7,622 bases of DNA, taken from contig CAADWC010000063.1 in assembly GCA_900752625.1 (NCBI GenBank), positions 1 through 7,622 of the forward strand, given 5' to 3'. Each line of letters begins with the position of its first letter. The first letter of the stretch is position 1. Both the position numbers and the translations under genes were made by a program. Of this stretch, positions 1-5,929 are shown piece after piece. This DNA comes from Oscillospiraceae bacterium. Its GTDB lineage: Bacteria; Bacillota; Clostridia; Oscillospirales; Ruminococcaceae. The notes under the pieces are model-generated. The model was not told the origin of the DNA. It saw nothing but the letters and a program-made list of their open reading frames with translations, and did not search any database.

Positions 1-900
1 TATCCAATAAAGCGCATTTGAAATAAGGAACGACCTTACCTCGCCTCTTCCGTAATCGAATACCCTGGTGCCCCACGCCAGATGATCGCGCTTTTTAGGA
101 TCGGCATATTCATACGAAGGACCGCCGTCAAATTCAAACAGTCCTGCTTCGTCTCTGGGAAAATGAGCCGGAACCCAGTCGAGTATAACTCCTATCCCCT
201 CCTGATGGAACATATCTATCATCTTCATGAAATCGGCAGGAGTACCGAATCTTGAAGTCGGTGCATAATAGCCTATTCCCTGATATCCCCACGAACCGTC
301 GAAAGGATACTCTGCAAGAGGCATAAGCTCGATATGAGTATAACCCATTTCCTTTATATACGGAATGATCTGGCGGGCAAACGAAATATAGCCCATATAT
401 TTTCCGTCCGTACAGGACTTCCAGGAATTCAGGTGGACTTCGTATATATTCATAGGAGAGTTATAAATATCCTTTTTCTCCTTATCCCTGATCCACTTTC
501 CGTCAGACCATTCGTATTTGTCAATATCGTATATTTTGCTTGCGGTAGACGGGCTTACCTCCATATGAGTACCGTAAGGATCAGCCTTGAGTCTTGTTTT
601 TCCGTCGCAGCCTTTAACGGCAAACTTGTAGGCATCAAACTCCTTAAGCCCCTCGATAAACGTTTCCCACACCTCGGTGCTCGCAATCATCTCCATGGGA
701 TTTGCGCTCTCGTCCCAGCTGTTGAAATCCCCGACAACCGAAACCGACTTTGCCTTAGCCGCCCATACTCTGAAATAATGTCCCTCTCTGCCGTCTTTCT
801 CGCCCTTATGACAGCCGAGAAATTGGTATGTCATTAAATTGGTCCCCTGATGAAACAAATGAAGCGGAAGCTTATAATCTTCCGGTATTTTATTAATCAT
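1..900 (-). CDS. glgB: 1,4-alpha-glucan branching enzyme, N-terminal 300 residues (3' end outside window)
   Basis: GlgB is a cytoplasmic GH13 enzyme that cuts alpha-1,4 glucan chains and re-attaches them as alpha-1,6 branches during glycogen synthesis. The visible part begins with the typical LHLFHQGTN...YQFLG segment. A CBM48/E-set domain follows, with FRVWAAKAKSVSVVGDFN at about residues 43-60, and then the start of the catalytic barrel. Barrel motifs are GYTHIELMP (186-194), DGSWGYQGIGYY (201-212), DWVPAHFP (241-248, GH13 region I) and FDYGRGEVRSFLISNAL (281-297). The sequence stops just before the catalytic Asp and Glu regions, so activity cannot be judged. ATG at 900 is the only usable start: no other ATG, GTG or TTG lies in frame back to an in-frame stop. 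Its GGAGG (915-919) sits 14 nt upstream, which is unusually far. The gene lies downstream of spoIIE on the same strand but appears to have its own promoter. Confidence 0.97.
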   Translation of the reverse strand, partial: MINKIPEDYKLPLHLFHQGTNLMTYQFLGCHKGEKDGREGHYFRVWAAKAKSVSVVGDFNSWDESANPMEMIASTEVWETFIEGLKEFDAYKFAVKGCDGKTRLKADPYGTHMEVSPSTASKIYDIDKYEWSDGKWIRDKEKKDIYNSPMNIYEVHLNSWKSCTDGKYMGYISFARQIIPYIKEMGYTHIELMPLAEYPFDGSWGYQGIGYYAPTSRFGTPADFMKMIDMFHQEGIGVILDWVPAHFPRDEAGLFEFDGGPSYEYADPKKRDHLAWGTRVFDYGRGEVRSFLISNALYWI

Positions 901-941
901 ATCAACCGTCCGTACCTCCGTAAAACGGAAGGCATTTCTCC
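897..941 (-). promoter_or_regulatory. glgB translation-initiation region: hairpin over the GGAGG and a 12-codon ORF overlapping the start
   Basis: On the minus strand, 926-932 (CCTTCCG) plus the next T can pair with ACGGAGG (915-921), leaving one bulged T. The hairpin has about 7 bp and would bury the glgB ribosome-binding site. A 12-codon ORF starts at 935 (first residues MPSVLRRYG). It is preceded by AAAGGAG only 2 nt from its ATG, and its TGA overlaps the glgB ATG as ATGA. This geometry would fit translational coupling. However, the short SD spacing of the mini-ORF and the lack of comparative data make it tentative. Confidence 0.25.
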
Positions 942-1047
942 TTTCGCCGTGTTGTTTTTAACGCTTGTACGCCGCTCTGTGAATACTGAGCAACCAAATT
1001 TGCGGTTTGTGAAAAAAGCCTCCGGTTCCGGCAAATTTCCACACCTA

Positions 1048-1076
1048 ATGGGAATTTTAAATATAAATATTCCCAT
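1048..1076. repeat. Inverted repeat at the predicted glgB transcription start
   Basis: ATGGGAAT (1048-1055) and ATTCCCAT (1069-1076) are perfect 8-bp inverted arms separated by 13 AT-only bases. The repeat begins where transcription from the 1083-1111 promoter is expected to start, so it could be a repressor operator or a 5'-end RNA hairpin. It lacks a clean T-run on either side, so it is a poor intrinsic terminator. Confidence 0.4.
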
Positions 1077-1082
1077 GATTTT

Positions 1083-1111
1083 ATTTTAACCCATTTTAAA
1101 CGCATTTGCAA
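1083..1111 (-). promoter_or_regulatory. Candidate sigma-A promoter for glgB
   Basis: On the minus strand TTGCAA (1106-1111) and TAAAAT (1083-1088) are separated by exactly 17 bp, in AT-rich DNA. Expected transcription start is near 1076, giving a leader of about 175 nt before glgB. The rest of 901-1198 holds no convincing gene. I see no good intrinsic terminator after spoIIE, so read-through from spoIIE is also possible. Confidence 0.42.
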
Positions 1112-1198
1112 TACTTTTAGTTATTATTTTCAGTTTATCACATATTTCAACACTGATTTTTGTGCATTTTGACGACACTTTTTTACTGATCTATAAAT

Positions 1199-3481
1199 CT
1201 ATTTCCTTACATCAACATAAATGACCGCAATTGAAATATCGTCACGCTTTCCGCCGTTTTTAACATTCATAGCATACTCGCCCAATTTCTGCGCGATTTC
1301 AGCGGGCTGTCTGATCCCTTTTTTCAATATTGACGAAAGCCTTCTGACAGTGCCTTCTCCCACCCCGTCGGAAGACATTATAATGATATCTCCCTTAAAA
1401 AGCTTAAAACTGCAGCTGTCCGGCACGCATTCCGCCAGTATACCGGCGGGAAACGCCTGTCCTCCTATAACTTTAAAGGCTCCGTCCCGGTACAGATAAG
1501 CCGGGGCTGCTCCGGATTTGAGAAACTCAGCGCTTCCCCCGCACAAATCAAGACGCAGCAAGTCCAGAGTGGCAAAGGATTCTTCCCAGCCTTTTACTCT
1601 CAAGACCGAATTTATAAGCCGATGAGCGGTAGCCATTGAAAATCCCGCCTTTAAAAGCCTGCACGCAAGACTGACCGCAAACATCGAATCAAGTCTCGCC
1701 CTCTTTCCCGTTCCCATTCCGTCCGAAAGAATAACATATTTTTCACAGGCAGTAAGTTCGATCGTGTCCAGAGTATCGCCGGAATATTCGTTGTCGCCGC
1801 TGGACGCCTGAAAGGTTCCGGTCTGTATCTCAAAATCCGGCAGTTCGTTGAATGAAAGCTTGCTCACATTATCTACCTGAGTAATTACGGGTATGTCAAA
1901 ATCATTTTCTGCAATAGAGCTTATTCCAGTGGTAAGCCTTACAAGATCACCTTTGAACTTTGCGGTAAGAAACACCTCTACTCTTTGAGTGCTGTTTTCA
2001 TCTATATAAACGCACGCCTTGGCGTTAGGATATCCAAGCTGCGCAAAATAATCCCTTACCTGAGCCGAAAGTGAAGGATCGACCGCTCTTACCTGTCCGA
2101 CCCTGTATGAAAGGTCGCTGAGCATATCCTCCATAGATGAAAGCTGCTCCGTCAGTATCTCCCGAAGCTCCTTGACTCTTATATTGTCAGCCTTTTCAGC
2201 AAGCAGATCCTTATATATATCGTTGAAACCGCCGGTAAGATCAGATACCCTGCAGCACATCGGCAGCCGATTTTCCACATCCATTTCGCTTATTCCGTTA
2301 TATTTCATAACGGTCTGCTCAAGCTTTTCAAAAGCCTGCTTTGCCGTGCTGCGCGATTTTTTCCAGCACATTGCAAACATCTGACAGTTTCCGCAAACCG
2401 CAGCGCATACTCTCACTTTCAAGTCGGCGTTTTCAGCTTTCTTATCTATTGCGGCGGATACCAGCGCTATCTGTCCCCGTATATCCCCCAGCGTTTTTGA
2501 AGCGAAATTAAGCCTGGACGAAGCTGTCTGACCCACAAGGTCCACTGAATTGCGTACCCCGAAGAATCTTGCCGCCGTTTTTTTCAGCAGCGATACCGGA
2601 CATGCAATAAATATCACAGAGCCGACAAGAAGATCGGCAAACATAAAAAACGTGTCTGAATTAATGCCTATTGCCACAAGGCTTATCAATGACGTACCGA
2701 TAAATACCAGAACCGCAGCAAGCGCTCCGAACTGTACAAATGCCCCGCAGATCAGTCCCGACGTTGCCAGCAGCAGAGTGTTTCCGGCAAGAGACGGACT
2801 GTAAAGCAATATTCCGCAGGTAGTAAGCGCTCCGACTACAGCGCCGCCTGCCGTCTTATATTTTCTCACAGCTGCCAGCAGAGCGAACGCTCCGAATATC
2901 CTTCCGGCATTGATGTAAGGCAGAGGAACGGCGGCAAGGGTCGAAACGGTCATAATATAAAGAATGGCCGCAAAAACTCCGTTAAGTCCGCCGAGCTCAA
3001 AAACCCCCTCGCAGCGGTAATTCTGCTGAACCGTTTTTGCTATAAACACCAGGCATCCGCCTATCAGAGCGGTTATCATCCGCAGCGACGCCGTATAAGC
3101 ATCCGCAGGCACGGCATTTGACATAACGCAGCTGAACAGTATCATCACGCCCGACGTAAGCAGACTCATGAAAACCGGATTGTCCTTACGGCTGGCATGC
3201 ATGACAGTAAGCCTTATCCCGGCAATTACCAGAATGGAGCAAAGCTGTATTATACCGTTTTCAATATTGCCGAAAATTATGTAGCTAAGTGCCGAACCAA
3301 GAAAGGCAGGAATTATATATCTGCCTGAGAACACGGCTACCGCTACGTTTACAGGCGACGGATACCCCATTATTTTACCCAGCGACGCCAGAAACGCCGC
3401 TGCCGCAGTAAGAATACAGCCGATAACGTTCATGCTCCTTCCGGGAGCGCATACGTCCGCCTTTCCCTTTATTTTCAACAT
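1199..3481 (-). CDS. spoIIE: Stage II sporulation protein E, PP2C-type serine phosphatase
   Basis: SpoIIE sits at the asymmetric division septum, interacts with FtsZ, and dephosphorylates SpoIIAA-P so that sigma-F becomes active in the forespore. The first ~300 of 760 residues form a run of hydrophobic segments, the expected polytopic membrane domain. A central cytoplasmic region carries the cysteine cluster C359, C363, C366, C372 followed by Trp, which I associate with SpoIIE-like proteins. The C-terminal PP2C/SpoIIE domain shows ILSDGMGTGKRA (D587), IIIMSSDGVGEG (D705) and GGKRDDISIAV (D747-D748), so the metal-binding aspartates look intact. Length is slightly below the 827 residues of B. 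subtilis. I chose ATG 3481 because GGTGAT lies just upstream; the in-frame GTG at 3493 would abut the AGGAA. The gene ends with TAG. It is transcribed downstream of rsmA but has its own promoter region. Confidence 0.97.
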   Translation of the reverse strand: MLKIKGKADVCAPGRSMNVIGCILTAAAAFLASLGKIMGYPSPVNVAVAVFSGRYIIPAFLGSALSYIIFGNIENGIIQLCSILVIAGIRLTVMHASRKDNPVFMSLLTSGVMILFSCVMSNAVPADAYTASLRMITALIGGCLVFIAKTVQQNYRCEGVFELGGLNGVFAAILYIMTVSTLAAVPLPYINAGRIFGAFALLAAVRKYKTAGGAVVGALTTCGILLYSPSLAGNTLLLATSGLICGAFVQFGALAAVLVFIGTSLISLVAIGINSDTFFMFADLLVGSVIFIACPVSLLKKTAARFFGVRNSVDLVGQTASSRLNFASKTLGDIRGQIALVSAAIDKKAENADLKVRVCAAVCGNCQMFAMCWKKSRSTAKQAFEKLEQTVMKYNGISEMDVENRLPMCCRVSDLTGGFNDIYKDLLAEKADNIRVKELREILTEQLSSMEDMLSDLSYRVGQVRAVDPSLSAQVRDYFAQLGYPNAKACVYIDENSTQRVEVFLTAKFKGDLVRLTTGISSIAENDFDIPVITQVDNVSKLSFNELPDFEIQTGTFQASSGDNEYSGDTLDTIELTACEKYVILSDGMGTGKRARLDSMFAVSLACRLLKAGFSMATAHRLINSVLRVKGWEESFATLDLLRLDLCGGSAEFLKSGAAPAYLYRDGAFKVIGGQAFPAGILAECVPDSCSFKLFKGDIIIMSSDGVGEGTVRRLSSILKKGIRQPAEIAQKLGEYAMNVKNGGKRDDISIAVIYVDVRK

Positions 3482-3524
3482 TATTATCACCACTTCCTAT
3501 ATTTTGCACGGCTTGAATACCAAT

Positions 3525-3557
3525 ATCATAGCAAAAATATACGGCATAATATGTCAT
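3525..3557 (-). promoter_or_regulatory. spoIIE promoter with 21-bp spacer (Spo0A-activated sigma-A type)
   Basis: On the minus strand ATGACA (3552-3557, 5/6 to TTGACA) and TATGAT (3525-3530, 5/6 to TATAAT) are separated by 21 bp. In B. subtilis the Spo0A-dependent spoIIE and spoIIG promoters are known for sigma-A-like hexamers with 21-22 bp spacers. The same odd spacing ahead of spoIIE here is unlikely to be chance. Start of transcription would be near 3518. Confidence 0.6.
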
Positions 3558-3593
3558 AAATAAGGGAATATTATAATATTTTCATCTGCACAA

Positions 3594-3639
3594 AACGACA
3601 GCAATCGTTACTGCAAATACAATGCGCTTATATTCGACG
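3594..3639 (-). promoter_or_regulatory. Two candidate Spo0A boxes upstream of spoIIE
   Basis: On the minus strand CGTCGAA (3633-3639) matches the Spo0A box TGTCGAA at 6 of 7 positions, and TGTCGTT (3594-3600) matches at 5 of 7. They lie about 80 and 40 bp upstream of the predicted -35 element, in the non-coding gap between rsmA and spoIIE. Short degenerate sites arise by chance, so the support is mostly their position. Confidence 0.4.
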
Positions 3640-3649
3640 CAGATCCGTT

Positions 3650-4516
3650 CTAAAGACCGCACATGACCCTGAGCTCCTCAGAAAACCTTATAAGCTGCTC
3701 CATCGAAAGCTTTTCGGGTCTCACGCTTTCATCAAGACCGGAACGCTTTACCGCCTCGGCAGTTTTCGATTTATCTATGCCAAGCGAAGCCGAGACCGAA
3801 TTTATCAGAGTCTTTCTTCTCTGAGAAAAAGCTCCTCTTACGGTTTTAAAAAAGAATTTCTCATCCGTAACCCCGGCAGGAGTGTTTTCCTTGATATCAA
3901 ACCTTACAACGCAGCTGTCCACATTAGGAGGAGGCATAAAGCTGCCTCTGGATACATTAAAAAGAAGCTTAGGCTCTGAAAAGTAATTTATAGCGACTGT
4001 AACTGCTCCCATTTCTCTTGTGCCCATTTTTGCGCACAGGCGCTGCCCTGCCTCTTTCTGGACCATAACCGTTATAGATCTTATCGGAAGCCTTTCCTCC
4101 ATAAGCCTCATTATAACGGGCGAAGTGATATAATACGGAAGGTTGGCGCATACCGCCACCTCCAGCCCTTTAAACTCCTCATCTATAAGCTTGTGAAGAT
4201 CTACCTTCATTATATCGTCGTTTATTACCTTAACATTTGAATACTCCGAAAGGGTTTCCTCAAGCACAGGTATCAGGCGGCCGTCGATCTCAACTGCAAC
4301 GACCTTGTCAGCTCGTTTTGCAAGCTCGTTTGTAAGAACTCCTATACCAGTTCCTATCTCGATTATCCCAAAACCCTTCCCGGCGTTTCCCATCTGAGCA
4401 ATCTTCGGACAGACAGTCGGATTAACAAGAAAATTTTGTCCCAGCGCTTTTGAAAACGTAAAGCTGTGCCGCTCAAGAACGTCTTTTATAACATTAATAT
4501 TAGAAAGATTTTCCAT
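3650..4516 (-). CDS. rsmA: 16S rRNA (adenine(1518)-N6/adenine(1519)-N6)-dimethyltransferase
   Basis: RsmA (KsgA) uses SAM to dimethylate two adjacent adenines in the 3' terminal loop of 16S rRNA during 30S maturation; its loss gives kasugamycin resistance. Counting from ATG 4516 the protein has 288 residues, close to the family norm. Motifs are LGQNFL (25-30), the SAM-binding EIGTGIGVLT (53-62), acidic VEID (75-78), NDD (99-101), catalytic NLPYYITSP (125-133) and FMPPPNVDS (193-201). An upstream in-frame ATG at 4558 would add 14 residues. It has no ribosome-binding site and would lie only about 12 nt from the predicted transcription start, so I prefer 4516, which has AAAGGA upstream at a rather long distance. 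The gene ends with TAG. It diverges from the small gene at 4713. Confidence 0.96.
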   Translation of the reverse strand: MENLSNINVIKDVLERHSFTFSKALGQNFLVNPTVCPKIAQMGNAGKGFGIIEIGTGIGVLTNELAKRADKVVAVEIDGRLIPVLEETLSEYSNVKVINDDIMKVDLHKLIDEEFKGLEVAVCANLPYYITSPVIMRLMEERLPIRSITVMVQKEAGQRLCAKMGTREMGAVTVAINYFSEPKLLFNVSRGSFMPPPNVDSCVVRFDIKENTPAGVTDEKFFFKTVRGAFSQRRKTLINSVSASLGIDKSKTAEAVKRSGLDESVRPEKLSMEQLIRFSEELRVMCGL

Positions 4517-4576
4517 ATTGAAGTTCTGTTCCTTTCGCACGGATACTGCTTGATCCATAACAAATCATTATTGTTT

Positions 4577-4605
4577 ATTTTAACATGATATTTACAGTTT
4601 GTCAA
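4577..4605 (-). promoter_or_regulatory. Strong sigma-A promoter for rsmA
   Basis: On the minus strand a perfect TTGACA (4600-4605) is followed after exactly 17 bp by TAAAAT (4577-4582). Transcription would start near 4570, giving a leader of about 55 nt to the ATG at 4516. Confidence 0.72.
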
Positions 4606-4677
4606 CCAACAAGAAATATTATTTTTATTTCACACGGTTTATTTTTTATCCGCCGGGAGAAGATATAAGTACGGGAT

Positions 4678-4691
4678 ATTTCCCGGGAAAT
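4678..4691. repeat. 14-bp perfect palindrome upstream of the small gene
   Basis: ATTTCCCGGGAAAT is perfectly self-complementary. It ends 21 bp before the ATG at 4713 and a few bases before the ribosome-binding site. It could be a dimeric repressor's operator. As RNA it has no loop, so a hairpin is unlikely. I recognise no regulator for it. A TATAAG (4664-4669) just upstream might be a -10 element, but no good -35 is visible. Confidence 0.35.
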
Positions 4692-4712
4692 TTTACGAAA
4701 GGAGCGTTTTCA

Positions 4713-4964
4713 ATGGATAAAAGGAATTATTCCAACGGTCTTGATATGCCTCTCGGACTTGCCATGGCAATGGCGCAGAATCCTCTTGCAATGGAGTATT
4801 TCTCCAGACTCACATCTGAACAAAAGGAACAGCTTATATCAAGCACTCACAAAGTACGTTCAAAGGAAGAAATGCACAGCCTTGTTGAAAACATGACTGA
4901 CGGCTCGCTTAATGCTTCCGGCAGCATATATACCGACAATATGCCGCCAAGATTCAATGTGTAG
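4713..4964 (+). CDS. Small conserved-looking protein of unknown function, 83 residues
   Basis: I do not recognise a named family. The protein starts MDKRNYSNGLDMPLGLAMAMAQNPLAMEYF, written here only in part: MPLGLAMAMAQNPLAMEYF is followed by LTSEQKEQLISSTHKVRSKE. The composition (an amphipathic first half, a QKEQ/HKVRSKEEM second helix, a disordered Asn/Ser/Pro-rich tail) resembles small uncharacterised soluble proteins that I recall from Clostridia, but that resemblance is unverified. There is no signal peptide, membrane segment or cysteine. ATG 4713 is chosen over an upstream ATG at 4599 because AAAGGAG (4698-4704) lies 8 nt before it, and because the extra 38 residues would run through the promoter-like and palindromic region. 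It ends with tandem TAG TGA stops. It is divergent from rsmA and lies upstream of the purine genes, with no visible link to either. Confidence 0.8.
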   Translation: MDKRNYSNGLDMPLGLAMAMAQNPLAMEYFSRLTSEQKEQLISSTHKVRSKEEMHSLVENMTDGSLNASGSIYTDNMPPRFNV

Positions 4965-5019
4965 TGATTTTGCACAACAAATCGCCCTTTATTTGATATA
5001 AATTTTATATAATATAGTG

Positions 5020-5048
5020 TTGAAATTTCTATATAAATATAGTACAAT
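5020..5048 (+). promoter_or_regulatory. Sigma-A promoter upstream of the purE leader
   Basis: TTGAAA (5020-5025) and TACAAT (5043-5048) are separated by exactly 17 bp in a very AT-rich stretch. Transcription would start near 5055. It is the best promoter I can find upstream of purE, but a strong terminator lies between it and the gene. Confidence 0.6.
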
Positions 5049-5147
5049 ATTAATGTAAGGTTCTATGTTCTGACGAAGTAAAGCTTTAGTAAAACAAGAC
5101 GGAGCCGGACTTTACTACTATTTTGAGTGTTTTCAGGAGGAAAAGGA

Positions 5148-5279
5148 ATGAAAACAGCTGCTTCCGGAAGAACCGTTTTTTCCTTGTGTTTCTCTTATAT
5201 TTCACGGAATATGTCCGAATCTTTTGGACGTGTTCTTGTTTTTTCGCACTCAAATCATATTTATAACTGCAAAATTTAA
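5148..5279 (+). CDS. Possible 43-residue small protein or leader peptide
   Basis: An ATG at 5148 follows AGGAGG (5135-5140) with an ideal 7-nt spacing. The frame runs 43 codons (starting MKTAASGRTVFSLCFSYI) to TAA at 5277-5279, directly before the terminator stem. Promoter, ribosome-binding site, ORF and terminator together look like a small transcription unit. Against this, the product matches nothing I know, is not clearly hydrophobic or charged, and its codon use is unremarkable. The ribosome-binding site also sits inside an RNA hairpin loop. It may be chance within a structured leader. Confidence 0.28.
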   Translation: MKTAASGRTVFSLCFSYISRNMSESFGRVLVFSHSNHIYNCKI

Positions 5280-5308
5280 AACTGCAACGCTATAGTTGCA
5301 GTTTTTTT
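5278..5308 (+). terminator. Strong intrinsic terminator 100 bp before purE
   Basis: AACTGCAAC (5280-5288), loop GCTATA, GTTGCAGTT (5295-5303) form a perfect 9-bp stem, extendable by two A-T pairs, ending in a run of seven T (5302-5308). An additional ACTGCAA copy just upstream (5266-5272) duplicates the 5' arm and could pair with the same 3' arm. I found no upstream sequence complementary to the 5' arm that would serve as a classical antiterminator. Confidence 0.85.
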
Positions 5309-5357
5309 CTTGACCGGAACAGCGATTTATGAGAGAGCGTTTTTGCAGCGTGCTTTT

Positions 5358-5404
5358 ATCTCCTGGATCGAACCGGCAATATTTATTATGCTCAGTAGGA
5401 GGAT
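5358..5404 (+). promoter_or_regulatory. Possible hairpin sequestering the purE ribosome-binding site
   Basis: CTCCT (5360-5364) is complementary to AGGAG (5397-5401) in the purE ribosome-binding site. AT on the outer side can add two pairs with one bulged G. The loop is long (about 32 nt) and the helix short, so stability is doubtful. The remainder of 5309-5409 shows no recognisable promoter or gene. Confidence 0.2.
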
Positions 5405-5409
5405 GCTTT

Positions 5410-5907
5410 ATGAAAAAAGTTGCGGTCATTATGGGCTCCGACAGCGATTTTCCCGTAGTCAAGGACGCTGTATGCGAGCTGAAAAAATACGGAGTTCCTG
5501 TAGAATGCAGAGTAATGTCGGCTCACAGGACCCCGGAACTTGCTTCCGAATTTGCTTCAAATGCCAGAGATAACGGCTTCGGAGTTATAATATGCGCTGC
5601 CGGAATGGCGGCTCACCTTGCCGGAGTTATTGCGGGCCATACTACCCTTCCCGTAATCGGGATCCCTATCAAATCTTCTACTCTTGACGGACTTGATGCG
5701 CTGCTTGCAACCGTTATGATGCCTTCGGGTATACCTGTTGCTACCGTGGCGATAAACGGTGCGAAAAACGCGGCAGTGCTTGCGATACAAATGCTTGCGC
5801 TCTCCGACGACGCTCTCAGCGAAAAGCTTTCTCAGGCAAAAAGCGAAATGATCGAGGGAGTAAAGGCAAAGGACAAGGCTCTTCAGGACCAGATCGCGGC
5901 GCTGTGA
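5410..5907 (+). CDS. purE: N5-carboxyaminoimidazole ribonucleotide mutase (class I PurE)
   Basis: PurE moves the carboxyl group of N5-CAIR to C4, giving CAIR, in de novo purine synthesis. In class I systems the substrate is made by PurK, which is not in this window. The 165-residue protein has the expected length and motifs: IMGSDSDFP (7-15) in the phosphate-binding loop, SAHRTPE (37-43) with the family's active-site His39, [23 protein letters not shown] (64-86, written here as a family hallmark), and [22 protein letters not shown] spanning 94-115. The SAHR/AAHL pattern is bacterial class I rather than class II. ATG 5410 is chosen because AGGAGG (5397-5402) lies 7 nt upstream and [12 protein letters not shown] is the normal N terminus; an upstream frame opening at 5329 would add 27 unrelated residues. 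It ends in TGA and heads the purE-purC-purF cluster. Confidence 0.97.
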   Translation: MKKVAVIMGSDSDFPVVKDAVCELKKYGVPVECRVMSAHRTPELASEFASNARDNGFGVIICAAGMAAHLAGVIAGHTTLPVIGIPIKSSTLDGLDALLATVMMPSGIPVATVAINGAKNAAVLAIQMLALSDDALSEKLSQAKSEMIEGVKAKDKALQDQIAAL

Positions 5908-5929
5908 TCAACTATTTTATAAGCAATAC

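Larger units (their letters stand above)
5055..5308 (+). ncRNA. Candidate structured leader or stand-alone small RNA upstream of purE
   Basis: Between the promoter at 5020 and the terminator ending at 5308 lies a transcript of about 250 nt with several perfect helices. GGTTCT (5059-5064) pairs with AGAACC (5169-5174), which is followed by six T. AGTAAAG (5077-5083) pairs with CTTTACT (5110-5116). TAGTAAA (5087-5093) competes for the overlapping TTTACTA (5111-5117). TGTTTTC (5128-5134) pairs with GAAAACA (5150-5156), exposing AGGAGG in a 15-nt loop. GTCCGAA (5213-5219) pairs with TTTTGGAC (5222-5229), with one G-U pair. I searched by eye for purine, ZTP, PRPP/ykkC and 6S RNA signatures and found none. 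It could be an attenuator for purE, an independent RNA, or the mRNA of the small ORF at 5148. Confidence 0.4.

Noticed and set aside
334..837. 167-codon plus-strand ORF
   Set aside because: It is wholly antisense to glgB, whose reading frame is unambiguous.
1009..1031. Intrinsic attenuator in the glgB leader (minus strand, GC-rich stretch followed by six T)
   Set aside because: Only a three-base-pair stem or a two-base loop can be formed, too weak for a terminator.
850..1089. 79-codon plus-strand ORF
   Set aside because: It overlaps the glgB start and leader antisense, has no ribosome-binding site, and its product is not protein-like.
902..1111. 69-codon minus-strand ORF between glgB and spoIIE
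   Set aside because: It starts with TTG inside the predicted glgB promoter, has no ribosome-binding site, looks like no known protein and spans the inverted repeat and leader.
3482..3493. GTG start of spoIIE at 3493
   Set aside because: The AGGAA directly abuts the GTG, leaving no spacer; ATG at 3481 has GGTGAT at usable spacing.
4517..4558. 14-codon N-terminal extension of rsmA
   Set aside because: The ATG at 4558 lacks a ribosome-binding site and is about 12 nt from the predicted transcription start; family length fits the ATG at 4516.
5049..5409. Purine or ZTP riboswitch upstream of purE
   Set aside because: I looked for the purine aptamer core and the ZTP motif segments and found none, although such elements are common before purine genes.
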